Assembly: GCA_964420285.1 (NCBI GenBank)
Contig: CAYQTE010000027.1
Coordinates: forward strand, 1-55,133
Reading direction: 5' to 3'
Source: CAYQTE01 sp964420285
GTDB taxonomy: Bacteria; Planctomycetota; Phycisphaerae; Tepidisphaerales; Tepidisphaeraceae
DNA length: 55,133 nucleotides
Of the stretch, positions 10,901-18,395 are shown piece after piece; the first letter of the stretch is position 1, and every line of letters begins with the position of its first letter. Position numbers and translations under genes: made by a program. The notes below the pieces were generated by a model. That model had not been told where the DNA came from and did no database searches. It saw only the letters and a list, made by a program, of their open reading frames with translations.

Positions 10901-11961
10901 TCGCGACAAACAACGGCAACGGCGCCTGGACTCTGCCCGTCAACGCCATCTCGCCGCTTCTGGTCGCCGCGGTCTATCCCATCACGGCCACCGCCACCGA
11001 CATCGCGGGCAACTCCAACAGCACGTCGGGCTCGCTCACGATCCAGCAGCCGATTTCCCTCTCGGCCAATCTCGAATATCTCAGGCTCGACCCCGACGGC
11101 CTGCACGTGGACATCTGGAACAACGCCACAGCCAGCGGCGCGCCGGGAGAGTCCATTCTCGCCAGCAGCATCTCCACCGTCACATACCTCGGCCCCTCCG
11201 GCGGCGACATTGTCGTTCTCGATTTCTCCAACGGCGATCCGCTGCCGACTGGCGGCATTTCCCTCAGCGGCGGAGCAGGTCAGAACACGCTGGAGATCAT
11301 TGGCAGCCGACCCGGTAATAACGCCGCGGTGGCCATCAGCGGCGGGTCGTTTTCGATTCCCGCCAGCGCCGCCAACTCCGCCAACGCCGGGACGCAGAAT
11401 AACGTGCTCGGCACGGTCTCGATTGCGGCTGGCGCCGAACTGGCGCTGGCGCCATCCGATTCGCAGGCGGATCAGACCGTCCTGAGCGTCAACAACCTGG
11501 TCATCGCCGGCACACTGGATATCACAAACAACACGCTGCTGGCCAACGAGGCCAAAGTGGCTGAGTCGCAGATCGCAACGTGGGTGCAGAACGCCCCGGC
11601 CGCCCCGTGCATCATGAGTTCCCTGGTGATCGGCCCCGGCGCCGTGGCCAACCGCGCTGTCGGGTATGGGGACTGGAATCAAGACCCGCTATCGGTTCCG
11701 GCCGGCGATGTCGAGGTGAAATATACTGTTACCGGCGACACGAATCTGGATGGCGTGGTGGATCAGGCGGACCTGGCGCGGGCGATCAACAACCTGGGTC
11801 AGTCGCCGGGATATTACGGTGGGGACGTTGCCAACCACGGGATAGTCGATATCGACGATATCGCGGAAATCATCAACAACCTGGGCGACAGCCTCAGCGC
11901 CACCGGCGACAGCCTGGGCGTGGCCGCCAGCGGCATGGCGGTTGCCGCGGATTTACCTTAG
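4909..11961 (+). CDS. LEPR-XLL surface protein with S53 (sedolisin) protease domain, 640-aa repeats and dockerin-like C-terminus
   Basis: I start at ATG 4909, preceded by a GGCGAGGG ribosome site, giving 2350 residues. Residues 30-42 (IEPLERRLLLAAT) form the LEPR-XLL-type motif seen near the N-terminus of planctomycete exported proteins. Residues about 125-470 are an S53 serine-carboxyl peptidase domain: Glu206 and Asp210 in the ExxxD spacing of sedolisins, Asp289 in STGDSG and Ser389 in GGTSVAS, so the active site looks complete. Residues 475-1850 are beta-sandwich repeats (Calx-beta/Ig-like) with two DUF4082-like inserts near 1018-1158 and 1658-1798, built as a tandem duplication. After another Ig-like segment and a passenger-like stretch, residues 2274-2330 hold a dockerin type I pair of loops (DTNLDGVVDQAD and DVANHGIVDIDD). 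It is probably a cell-surface or secreted protease. The last 9 bases overlap the 3' end of the opposite gene. Confidence 0.88.
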   Translation: MFVSAKKSGRRNLRPAVPSSGRLGRRACGIEPLERRLLLAATASLAELPVFSPQAVAGVQSEAALLGAVPRGMTATMHDGSLQINRAPISGQYVPSYSLLDSSPGVSGGALVPFDTIGPTGLSPSQVRQAYGINQVMFGSVTGDGTGQTIAIVDAYDYPTISTDLHNFDVAFGLPDPPSVTRVNETGGSTLPGTDPSGKGNDWEIEEALDVEWSHAMAPGASIVLVEASAADDPDLIADAANTARNLSGVVAVTMSFGETESATETSDDQYFTTPSGHAGVTFLASTGDSGEPGCYPAFSPNVIAVGGTTLNIDSSGNYLSESGWSDSGGGISAYETQPAFQKGVVTQSTTQRTIPDVAFDADPNTGVSIYDSYDYGTSAPWLAVGGTSVASPCWAGIVSVVDQGRTLAGSGSLDGSTKTLPQIYALPASAIHDITTGNNGYAAGVGYDLVTGRGSPVANILIPKLVSASPVASIQWSTIPSPQVAGLPFTATLTAENSTGGVAASFNGTATLSGVLGTSAVSITPTTVTFVSGVWTGNITVTQAATGMHLHADDGNGDLADSNVFTVSPQTSSLSLPGNITEGQGTLDGTITVAPAPTSNLVVDLTSSDPTRLTVPAVVTIVAGQTSAVVPITVIDDNLLNGPEAVTITATSTGYTPTSAVMHVHDNETAVLTVSLPATTIEGAAPITGTITSSAAPSDNITVALSSSLTSSLTVPATVTLLAGQTTVTFTATVIDNHIIDGGNNVTVTASVENWTSGSATINVADNDTYVAVSLPAGGWEGQTLTNAGTVTLGGTLTTPLVVNLASDNSSLTVPSSVTVPAGQTSAAFNLTFLTDSLQNGDRTAHVTATATGMTAGSSALVIHDSNVSYLAIAPITGSESANVAFTATVTAYNIANEVIAVYAGSGTLSASGQSGTLPISPTSITFAAGVWTGSVTIAAEDPAARITATSGVATGTSNAFTVLGGAVVGFTWSTIASPEVAGLPFTTTLTARDANGQVANFSGSATVSGLIGTTTSQTMLGSPAYDYYGTSSAGWTDGYSFTPNTSIQVTALRSYFGTKFDIWTNTGTLLASQAVSGTPTVWTETPLASPITLSANTTYRISVYTPAGKPWYYKFFTPSNPTFATLGQTYQVQGDGFPTHTDEAFWLVDLRGNVGAFTSVPVSPTTVTFASGVWTGSITMAQTGTGVHLHVDDGTGQTGDSNTFNVIAQSAFLSLPTNMTEGQGTLSGTYTVTPAATSAVTVSLASSDPSRLTVPATVTVQAGQTSVAVPVTVIQTNQLDGPEAVTVTATASGYATLNATVNVHSNQTAVLSLSIPFNTVEGAASLAGTVVSSMAPAQNITVALSSSLTSSLTVPASVVILAGQYWATFTATVIDNHVIDGGNNVLVTASVENWTSGTAKVFVADADNNLTVTMPAGGWEGQTLTSAGTVTLGGTLTTPLVVNLASDNSSLAVPSTVTIPAGQTSATFNLTFLSDNLENGDRTAHVTATAAGMISGTSGVLIHDANVAYLKMAPIAGPQTADVAFATTVTAYNIANEPVIVYAGSATLSAAGLSGTLPITPSSIAFTAGVWTGNVTIAGEDSAAQLTATTAGGATGTSNVFAVQGGAVAGFTWGTPPSTEAAGVPFAARITAWDVNGFVAGFSGSAGISAYVPGISSQTFLNSPAPTNSAGGVSYTWGYPITPNASLQVTAVRSYFGTKVDIWSSTGMLLASQPVNGTPATWTETQLAAPVTLTAGATYYVTTYTGAQTYYWTTVTPPNPSFATIGSSVFLTGDGFPAVPDLGTWPLVDLRVNVPSFVPVSVAPNSIAFSSGVWTGNITVPQVESSLHLHVDDGNGHTADSGIFSVIAPLPAPSAPVLTAASDSGASNSDDITNLNNSTPARALAFSVAGVTAGATVTLYADSQPIGSAVAAGTTVVVTTNGTATLGDGQHSFTASQSLSGLQFPASQPVLVTIDTVPPVITINSLVTTNTAPALGGTINDPSASVTVLVNGFTYVATNNGNGAWTLPVNAISPLLVAAVYPITATATDIAGNSNSTSGSLTIQQPISLSANLEYLRLDPDGLHVDIWNNATASGAPGESILASSISTVTYLGPSGGDIVVLDFSNGDPLPTGGISLSGGAGQNTLEIIGSRPGNNAAVAISGGSFSIPASAANSANAGTQNNVLGTVSIAAGAELALAPSDSQADQTVLSVNNLVIAGTLDITNNTLLANEAKVAESQIATWVQNAPAAPCIMSSLVIGPGAVANRAVGYGDWNQDPLSVPAGDVEVKYTVTGDTNLDGVVDQADLARAINNLGQSPGYYGGDVANHGIVDIDDIAEIINNLGDSLSATGDSLGVAASGMAVAADLP
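6481..10455 (+). repeat. intragenic tandem repeat, 1920-bp period (two full copies plus start of a third)
   Basis: Copy 1 runs 6481-8400, copy 2 8401-10320, and a third copy begins at 10321 and fades after about 135 bases. Corresponding motifs sit exactly 1920 bases apart at every point checked: 6541/8461/10381 (LHLH-LHA), 6661/8581 (QGTL), 6841/8761 (EAVT), 7251/9171 (EGQTLT) and 8041/9961 (DUF4082 start). Each copy encodes 640 residues. Nucleotide identity is visibly high but not perfect, with many synonymous differences. Confidence 0.9.
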
Positions 11962-12972
11962 GAAATCCACGGAGATATCGGCGATGACCGGGCGGTGGGG
12001 TGAACCAACGAAAGGTCCAACCCAACAGCGGCGGCAATCGCATTGGTTGCTGCACAGGATGTGGTCGATGCGCGTCGTGGTCCACGTGGCGTAATAGGTC
12101 CAGCCGAATCCGAAGCCGCACGTCGTGAATGCGTCCGCCAGATTGGAGAAGTTGTCCCGGAATACCTCGCAGTCGCCAGGCAGGTTGAAATCCCCGGCCA
12201 CGAGCACCGGCCCATTCTTCGACTGCAAGATCAGATGCAGCCGGCGAGCTTCGTCCTCCCGCTGCACGCCGTTTGTTTCCAAACGGCTGGCCGCGTTAGG
12301 CACGCCGTGCATCGTTGCGCCCAGGGCGGCGTGTGGAGATGCCAGATGAATGTTGAAGACGTCCAGCAGGCCGTGAGGGGTTTCGACATGGTACTCGACG
12401 GCCGGAACCGCCGGTACGGCCATCGCCGGATGAATCGCGAATCGCGAGGCCAGACAAAAGTCCTGCGCCGTGACGATATGCCAGGCGGGTGCGGCAAAAA
12501 CCGCGGAGGCAAATTGCGGATTCCATTCCTGCAACACGACGATGTCGGGATTCTCCGCTGAGAGCACCGCCGCCAGCCGGGGCGCCTCCAGCGCATGGCC
12601 GTGAATATTGCACGTCAAGACCCGAAGCGTGCCGGCGGAGGTGGCCGATTCAATCAGCCGGCTCCACGGCAGGCACAGTCCCATGACCGGGAACAAGGCC
12701 ACAACGGCGGCAGCGCCCAATATCCACAGCAGGCGCCGGCGAAATTTCGCCGCCAGCGGAACCAGCAGCAGGAGCGGCAGGCCGACAACCCATCGCGGCG
12801 CGAACATGGCGACGATCTCCAGCCACCATCGATTGCCCGCCTGCCAGAGGAAGATCCAGATGGCGACGACCGCAGCCAGGTAGGCCCAGGCCATCGCGGC
12901 CAGCGCGGCATTCCTCTTCCAATGTCGCCTGGGTCGCGTTGGCTGTTTCTCGATCTGTTCGTCCGGCGCCAT
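11953..12972 (-). CDS. membrane-anchored endonuclease/exonuclease/phosphatase-fold protein
   Basis: I take ATG 12972 (339 residues); a TTG at 13005 is the alternative. Three membrane spans lie at about 21-43, 50-71 and 80-100, followed by an EEP domain. Its motifs are LTCNIHG (119-125), LQEW (147-150) with the metal-binding Glu, AGDFNLPG (259-266) with Asp261 and Asn263, and RIDHIL (301-306). The final motif, normally SDH, reads SPHRPV (324-329), so the Asp that pairs with the catalytic His is missing. The layout resembles YafD-like membrane EEP proteins of unsettled substrate. It is the last gene of the exopolysaccharide operon, 105 bases after the deacetylase, and overlaps the 3' end of the LEPR-XLL gene by 9 bases. 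Whether it still catalyses is uncertain. Confidence 0.82.
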   Translation of the reverse strand: MAPDEQIEKQPTRPRRHWKRNAALAAMAWAYLAAVVAIWIFLWQAGNRWWLEIVAMFAPRWVVGLPLLLLVPLAAKFRRRLLWILGAAAVVALFPVMGLCLPWSRLIESATSAGTLRVLTCNIHGHALEAPRLAAVLSAENPDIVVLQEWNPQFASAVFAAPAWHIVTAQDFCLASRFAIHPAMAVPAVPAVEYHVETPHGLLDVFNIHLASPHAALGATMHGVPNAASRLETNGVQREDEARRLHLILQSKNGPVLVAGDFNLPGDCEVFRDNFSNLADAFTTCGFGFGWTYYATWTTTRIDHILCSNQCDCRRCWVGPFVGSPHRPVIADISVDFLR

Positions 12973-13077
12973 TCCCAAATGCCGCTCCGTCAAGGCCGGT
13001 GCCAAGCATGCCCGGCATTCGAGTTGAAATCAACGTGCAATCGCCCCGGGCGGAACGAATCAGCCGGCGCCGGCGTG

Positions 13078-14115
13078 CTATACAGATGCCACCACGGCGG
13101 CGTCCTGCCGTGCGGTGGGGGATGAGTGCCTTCTCCTTCGCAGAGACACGTATCCGTCGCGCATCAGCGGATAGAGCTGCAGGTCCGAGCGGCAGGTGCG
13201 GCATTGGGTCAGGATGGGGCTGCTGCCGTGAAGGCAGAATCGTCCCAGCGCCATCTGGCCCGCCGCTTGCGGCTGGGCCGGCAGCGGGTTCTTTCTCTGC
13301 TGCGTCGTGAAGCCGATACTCAGGCCCAGATCCCGGCAGATCATCGCGATCGCCGGGTTGTATCCGCCGTTGGGGTAGGCAATCGCAATCGGGCTGGCCC
13401 CGGTCATCTCGCGCAGCGCTTGCTGCGCCGATTGAACCTGCGACCGGACCTGTTCGGGCGGGTAATTGGTGAGAATGGCATGACCGGCGGTGTGGTTGCC
13501 GATGCGGACATGGCGGCTTTGTGCGAAATCGCGCAATTCCGACGGAGAAAATGGACGATCGATATCGCCGCGCGGCGCAAACGCCCGCGATCCGAATCGG
13601 CCGGCGAGGCGCGACTCAATCTCCCCGGTTGTCAGCGTCTTTTGCGCCAGGCCGTTGCGATAGATGGTTTGCCTGGGCACGCCGCGGTCGATCAACTCGC
13701 GATACAGCACATCCCACCAGAAACAGCGGTTCTCGCGCACGTTGTCGCTGCAGATGAAGAAGATGGCCGGAACATCGTATTCCTGCAGGATCGGCAGCGC
13801 CCGCGTGTTGTTGTAATAGCCATCGTCGAAGGTGATGACGGCGTATTTTCCGCCGGCCGGCAGTCCGCGGGCGATGTCGTCCAGGTCGACGAACCGATAT
13901 CCGATGTGCAGGTAGTATTCGACGAACTGGCGGAACTGGTCCACGGTTGTGCGCTGAAGGGGATCGATGTGGTTTTTCCCGATCTCGCTTTCGCCGCGAA
14001 ACAGCGAATGGAACAGAAAGCCCATGAGCGAGTCGCGTTCGGCGCAGTGCGAAAGATAGAGCCGCGCGATCGCCGCGTCGGCGCTGCGGATCAGGGATTG
14101 AAGCGACCTAATCAT
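13078..14115 (-). CDS. polysaccharide deacetylase family protein (NodB domain)
   Basis: I start at ATG 14115, which overlaps the end of the upstream acetyltransferase gene by 8 bases and suggests coupling; an upstream start at 14151 is possible. The product is 345 residues with no signal peptide. The NodB core is visible: ITFDDGY (94-100) with Asp97 and Asp98, then IGNHTAGHAIL carrying the two metal-binding His, then YPNGGYN. These enzymes remove N- or O-acetyl groups from glycans. In this operon it most likely edits the exopolysaccharide or its lipid-linked repeat unit, acting opposite to the acetyltransferase encoded just upstream. The C-terminal 50 residues are basic and not part of the catalytic fold. 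Confidence 0.87.
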   Translation of the reverse strand: MIRSLQSLIRSADAAIARLYLSHCAERDSLMGFLFHSLFRGESEIGKNHIDPLQRTTVDQFRQFVEYYLHIGYRFVDLDDIARGLPAGGKYAVITFDDGYYNNTRALPILQEYDVPAIFFICSDNVRENRCFWWDVLYRELIDRGVPRQTIYRNGLAQKTLTTGEIESRLAGRFGSRAFAPRGDIDRPFSPSELRDFAQSRHVRIGNHTAGHAILTNYPPEQVRSQVQSAQQALREMTGASPIAIAYPNGGYNPAIAMICRDLGLSIGFTTQQRKNPLPAQPQAAGQMALGRFCLHGSSPILTQCRTCRSDLQLYPLMRDGYVSLRRRRHSSPTARQDAAVVASV

Positions 14116-15937
14116 GCCGTTGCCCGGAGGTTTGAAGTTGCCGCGGCTCAAACGCCGTCAGCGCCGGCGGGGGCAGTTCGGTTGTGCCGCCGAGCGCGGG
14201 CTGCGCCGGCGGGTGCGTTGCGCCATGTTTGTCAAACGCGGCCGGGTCAAAGCTCTCGATGCGGCGGCGATGCCGCCCCAGAATGACGTTGTGCCGCAAC
14301 GAGCCGATGCAGGTAAATCCGTTCCGCTGGGCAAGACCGCGCTGGTCGTGCCGGGTGCCGGCAATCGCGAGCATGATGCCCGTGTCGGCGCAGGCGCCCG
14401 CTGCATCCTGCACGATCCGCATCAGCAGCATCTCGGCCAGGTTCCAGTTGGTCGTTTGCGCAATCGCTCGGAAGTCATGCACAAACACGCTCTGGTACGG
14501 AATCGGGAAGTCCGCCAGCCACTGGTCGACCTGCCGCTGGTCCGGCTGCTCGATGACCCACGCCATGTGCTGAAGCCGTCCGGACTCGGTGGCGGTGTAC
14601 ACATGCTGGCCCTGCTCGATCCATTGCAGCGACATCGAAAGGAACTGTTGCCGCGTGGGTCCGTTTCGCTGCGGCCGATAGGACAGCAGATCCTCCCAGT
14701 TGTCACGCTGGATTTGATCGCACGCTGTCGTTGGTTTGGCTTCCCGCGGCCGGCAGAAATAGACGCTGCTGGGGCGATGGCTGAAAACCCATTGGCCGGC
14801 GCGGCGAGCCAGGGCCGGCACGATCTGGCTGGGGGCGGGAAGGTTCCGCAGTCGCACGCGAGCCTGCATTGGCGTCGTTCCCAGCGCCTTACAGGCCCGA
14901 TGGCAGGTGTCCCTGATGCCCTCCCTGGCGGCGACAACGAAAGCCTGGCTCGCATGCGGAAGGATCGTGAGCGTGTGTACGACATCGACGCTGCTGGCGA
15001 GCAGATCCTTGTATGCGTCGCCGCCGGGCGTCAGGTCAACCCGCCGATACCCATCGGCCTGGAGCATCTGCGCCAATTTCAGAATCAGCAGTCGTCCCGG
15101 CGAGTGCCGCGACAGCGATGGGTCGTACACCAGTGTTCCCATGTGAAGCTCGCCGTTGCCGCACGTTCCGAAATGCGCGGCGGCGAGGCGCTGGCCAACA
15201 CGAAGCACCGTGACGTGAAACAGGCCCGGCGTCGTCATCATTGCCAGATGAAATTCCTTCTGTCGCGGCGCCGTGCAGAAGGGCGCGGTTCCCTGAACGG
15301 CGCCGTGCCGCAAGTCGTACAGAACCGCCATCTGGTCAAAGAGCGATTCAAATTCCTCCGGGCAGGCGATGCGGGTGAAAGTGATCTCACCCAATTGCCC
15401 CAACCGCCGGAACTTCTGTTTCGTGTGGCTCTTATTCAGGGACTTTTGCACCGCACGCTCGTCGCCCAGCTCGAGTATGGGGCGCGTGCACGACCTGGCC
15501 ACCGACAGCCGTTTCATCTCCGGCCGGCTCAGCCATTGGATCGGCGCGCCGGCGGCCAGGAACTTGAATACGATCGGCCCGGGATGAGATTCCCGATGCA
15601 GCGTGGCGAACGCGGCCGCCGGGAAATCATCCCCCAGAGCCGGCGTGCTGATCCAGGCGTGATATTCGGCATGAAGTCCGCCGGCGACGATGTGCCGGCC
15701 GTCGGGCGCCCGCGCCAGCGCCAGTAATCCTTGCAGATTGCCGCACGAATCGCGGGAGATCGCCAGGAGCGGCGAATACTCATTGCGGTAGGTGGCGTAC
15801 CAGGCGCGATGGAAGCCGCAGCTTTGAAACGCGGTTGCCCAGGGACACTGCGACCACAGCGCCGACCATTGGCTTTGAAACCGCTCGTCGGCGAGCAGCG
15901 ATTCGGCGGACTGACCTTGAACCAGTTCTATCTTCAC
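14108..15937 (-). CDS. double GNAT / CelD-BioF2-like acetyltransferase
   Basis: This 609-residue protein has an N-terminal GNAT half (about 1-330) of the CelD/BcsL or FemAB-like kind: SCGFHRAWYATYRN near residue 40, KSLNKSHTKQKFRRLGQLG near 165 and HMGTLVYDPSLSRHSPGRLL near 275. A second region (about 400-560) again reads like a GNAT fold (QFLSMSLQWIEQGQHVYTA, then HDFRAIAQTTNWNLAEMLL). The last 50 residues are Pro-rich and look disordered. Such proteins commonly sit in exopolysaccharide clusters and transfer acyl or aminoacyl groups to glycan precursors; the donor here is unknown. Its start overlaps the upstream glycosyltransferase stop by 4 bases (ATGA), placing it firmly in the operon. Confidence 0.8.
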   Translation of the reverse strand: MKIELVQGQSAESLLADERFQSQWSALWSQCPWATAFQSCGFHRAWYATYRNEYSPLLAISRDSCGNLQGLLALARAPDGRHIVAGGLHAEYHAWISTPALGDDFPAAAFATLHRESHPGPIVFKFLAAGAPIQWLSRPEMKRLSVARSCTRPILELGDERAVQKSLNKSHTKQKFRRLGQLGEITFTRIACPEEFESLFDQMAVLYDLRHGAVQGTAPFCTAPRQKEFHLAMMTTPGLFHVTVLRVGQRLAAAHFGTCGNGELHMGTLVYDPSLSRHSPGRLLILKLAQMLQADGYRRVDLTPGGDAYKDLLASSVDVVHTLTILPHASQAFVVAAREGIRDTCHRACKALGTTPMQARVRLRNLPAPSQIVPALARRAGQWVFSHRPSSVYFCRPREAKPTTACDQIQRDNWEDLLSYRPQRNGPTRQQFLSMSLQWIEQGQHVYTATESGRLQHMAWVIEQPDQRQVDQWLADFPIPYQSVFVHDFRAIAQTTNWNLAEMLLMRIVQDAAGACADTGIMLAIAGTRHDQRGLAQRNGFTCIGSLRHNVILGRHRRRIESFDPAAFDKHGATHPPAQPALGGTTELPPPALTAFEPRQLQTSGQRHD

Positions 15938-17190
15938 CGGGACTCTCCTGGTCTGTTCCCTCGATCGCCGCCAACCACGTCCTCCTCGGCGTATACGGCC
16001 TGGCAGTAGAGATCCAGCGTCCGGTCCACCATGGCATCGATTGAGAAATGGGCGACGCGGTCCAGCGACGCCTGACCGAATGCCGCTCTTCGCACCGGGT
16101 CGCGCAACAGCGAAACAAGCCCCTCCGCAAAGGCGTCGGGATCGTCCGGCCGGACGATGTATCCGTTCTCGTCGTTGGTCAGCAGGCTCTCGACGCCGGC
16201 GCTGGAAGCCGCCACCACCGGCAAACCGGCCGCCATGGCCTCAAGGACAACGTACGGCAGTCCTTCCTTGCGGCTGGCCAGCGCAAAGACATCGAAACCG
16301 GCCAGGAACTCGCGGGCATCGCACTCGCCCAGCCAGCGGACGCGATCGGCGATCCCCAGCACGCGGGCCAGATTGCGCAATCGCTTGTCCATCGGCCCCG
16401 ACCCGATCATCGCCAGGCATGCCGTCGGCACCGACGCGCTGGCCCGGGCGAAAGCGTGCAGAAGCACGTCCGGCGCCTTCTGAACGACCAGCCGACCGAC
16501 AAACCCCGCGACCACCGCATCGTCAGGAATCTCCATGGCCCGGCGCGCCTCGCTGCGCGGCGCCAGTTCCGGCTTGTCCACGCCGTTGGGAACGATGACC
16601 ACGCGCGACCTGCCGAGCTTCAAAGCCACGGCCGCGCGAGCCTCCTCGGGCGACACCGCAATGATGCGGCTGGTCGCCAGGGCCAGGGCGCGCTCGATGG
16701 ACAGGTACATGAACCGCTTCCAGCCGGCCAGCATGGGATCCATCATGATCAGGCCGTGCAGCGTGTAGAACGCCGGCACGCGCGCGATTATCGCCGCCAG
16801 GCGCGCGATGGCGCCGCCCTTGGAACTGTGCCCGTGGATCACGTCGAACGGCCCGGCGGCCCGCACATATTGAAAGACCGAGCGAACGGCCAGAATGTCC
16901 TGTGGATGAATCGAGGTGCGCATGGGCACGACGGCCTTGCACAGGAATCGCATGTCCGCAAGCCGGCGGCTGAACGCGCGGTCCATGCGATTGGTCGAGT
17001 AGATCAGGTGGACGTCGCAGCCCCGCGCGATGAGACCGGAGGCCAGGTCCAGAACGTGCCGCCCCGTGCCCGCTCCGCTGGATTCGACGATCAGAAGGAT
17101 GCGCAGGGCGCGGTCGGCGGTGGCCAGGGATGAGTCCGCCGCATGAACCACGCCGTGCGAGTGTTTATCAAGCTGGTATTGCAGGAGCAT
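15934..17190 (-). CDS. glycosyltransferase family 4
   Basis: The 418-residue product is a GT-B fold retaining glycosyltransferase. The N-terminal domain has GAGTGRHVLDLASGL (39-53) and DVIHGHSSKGG (116-126). The C-terminal nucleotide-sugar domain has VPNGVD (200-205), FVGRLVVQKAPDVLL (230-244), and the EX7E motif with Glu309 and Glu317 in KEGLPYVVLEAMAAG. It is predicted to be cytoplasmic and to add a sugar to the undecaprenyl-linked repeat unit. It lies 10 bases after the preceding GT gene stop and overlaps the next gene by 4. Sugar specificity cannot be read from the sequence. Confidence 0.9.
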   Translation of the reverse strand: MLLQYQLDKHSHGVVHAADSSLATADRALRILLIVESSGAGTGRHVLDLASGLIARGCDVHLIYSTNRMDRAFSRRLADMRFLCKAVVPMRTSIHPQDILAVRSVFQYVRAAGPFDVIHGHSSKGGAIARLAAIIARVPAFYTLHGLIMMDPMLAGWKRFMYLSIERALALATSRIIAVSPEEARAAVALKLGRSRVVIVPNGVDKPELAPRSEARRAMEIPDDAVVAGFVGRLVVQKAPDVLLHAFARASASVPTACLAMIGSGPMDKRLRNLARVLGIADRVRWLGECDAREFLAGFDVFALASRKEGLPYVVLEAMAAGLPVVAASSAGVESLLTNDENGYIVRPDDPDAFAEGLVSLLRDPVRRAAFGQASLDRVAHFSIDAMVDRTLDLYCQAVYAEEDVVGGDRGNRPGESR

Positions 17191-17200
17191 GACGTCCTCC

Positions 17201-18388
17201 TCATTGGCCGCTGAGCACCGGTATTCGCCGCGACGCCAGTTCGTGATAGAGGCCTTCCCACCGGTCGAGCACTCGTTCCAGATCGAATACCTCCGCCATG
17301 CGCTGGCGTGCGGCGGATCCCAGCTCCCGGCGTTGCTCGATGGTCATGGCCATGACGCGGCGCATGGCCGCCGCCAGCGCCGCGGGGTCTTTGGCCGGAA
17401 CGACAAGGCCGGTCCGGCCGTCCACAACCACCTCGCGATTTCCACCGACATCGGTGGCAACGATAGGCAGCCTCGTGCAGGAGGCCTCCTGGAGCACCAG
17501 CGGCATGCCCTCCCAGTCGGAGGACAGGACGTATCCGTCGGCGCTGTTCATCAGCGCCGCCACGTCCGACCGCGCCCCCAGCAGCCGCACGCGCCCACGC
17601 AAAGCTGGTTGATCGGCGCGCTGCCGCAGGTCGGCCTCCATCTCGCCACGGCCCACAATCAGCAACAGCGCGTTGAGATCCGAAAGCCGCGCGAAGGCGT
17701 CGATCATGTTGGGATAGTTCTTGGCCGCCGTGGGCCGGCCGACAGCCAGCCAGACGAACTGGTCGCTCACCCCCAGTTCCGTGCGGAGGCTTTGCCGCTG
17801 AGATTCATCGGGGCGGAAGCGTTCCAGGTCCACGCCGTTGGGCACGAATTGGATGCGATCCGACGGAGCGGCGCCGATGCGGACATAGCGATCCACCGCC
17901 GCCTGGCTGACGTTGGTCGTCAGATCCGCAAGACGGTCGGTGAGGCGGTAGGCGATTTCCAGCATCCGGCCGCCTTCGATCATGCTGTGAGCCGTGGTGA
18001 TGAGAACCGGCATCGGACAGACAAGGCGGGCCAGTCGCGCCAAGAGGTTGGCGTGGGCGATGTGGCTGTGCACGATCTGCGGGCGTTTGCGGCGGAGAAT
18101 TCTGCGGAATCGAAGGATGGCTCGCGGGTCGGCCACGCCGCGGCGCATGTTCAGGCATTCCAGGTCAACGCCGGCCCGATCGAGATCGTCGGTAAAACGC
18201 CGGGGCGGGAGCATGGTAACGACGGTGGTGTCCCAGCCTCGTTTTCGCAAGCCGGTCGCCAACTGCACGACCTGTACTTCGGCGCCGCCATAACCCAGGC
18301 CGTTGATGAATAACAGCACGGATCTGGCGTTGGCGCCGGGGCGCGTCGCGGTGTCAAGGATCGGAGTGCAGACGTCCGTCAAACTCAT
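17201..18388 (-). CDS. glycosyltransferase family 4
   Basis: I choose ATG 18388 because a strong GAGGAG ribosome site sits five bases upstream; the open frame extends to 18421, but that would overlap the membrane polymerase gene. The 395-residue product is a GT-B enzyme with GLGYGGAEVQVVQLA near the N-terminus, a VHSHIAHANLLARL stretch, FVPNGVDLERF, and the EX7E motif in DWEGMPLVLQEASC. It is probably cytoplasmic and adds one residue of the repeat unit. It starts 7 bases after the stop of the upstream gene, within the same operon. The acceptor and donor are unknown. Confidence 0.9.
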   Translation of the reverse strand: MSLTDVCTPILDTATRPGANARSVLLFINGLGYGGAEVQVVQLATGLRKRGWDTTVVTMLPPRRFTDDLDRAGVDLECLNMRRGVADPRAILRFRRILRRKRPQIVHSHIAHANLLARLARLVCPMPVLITTAHSMIEGGRMLEIAYRLTDRLADLTTNVSQAAVDRYVRIGAAPSDRIQFVPNGVDLERFRPDESQRQSLRTELGVSDQFVWLAVGRPTAAKNYPNMIDAFARLSDLNALLLIVGRGEMEADLRQRADQPALRGRVRLLGARSDVAALMNSADGYVLSSDWEGMPLVLQEASCTRLPIVATDVGGNREVVVDGRTGLVVPAKDPAALAAAMRRVMAMTIEQRRELGSAARQRMAEVFDLERVLDRWEGLYHELASRRIPVLSGQ

Positions 18389-18395
18389 GTGCTCC

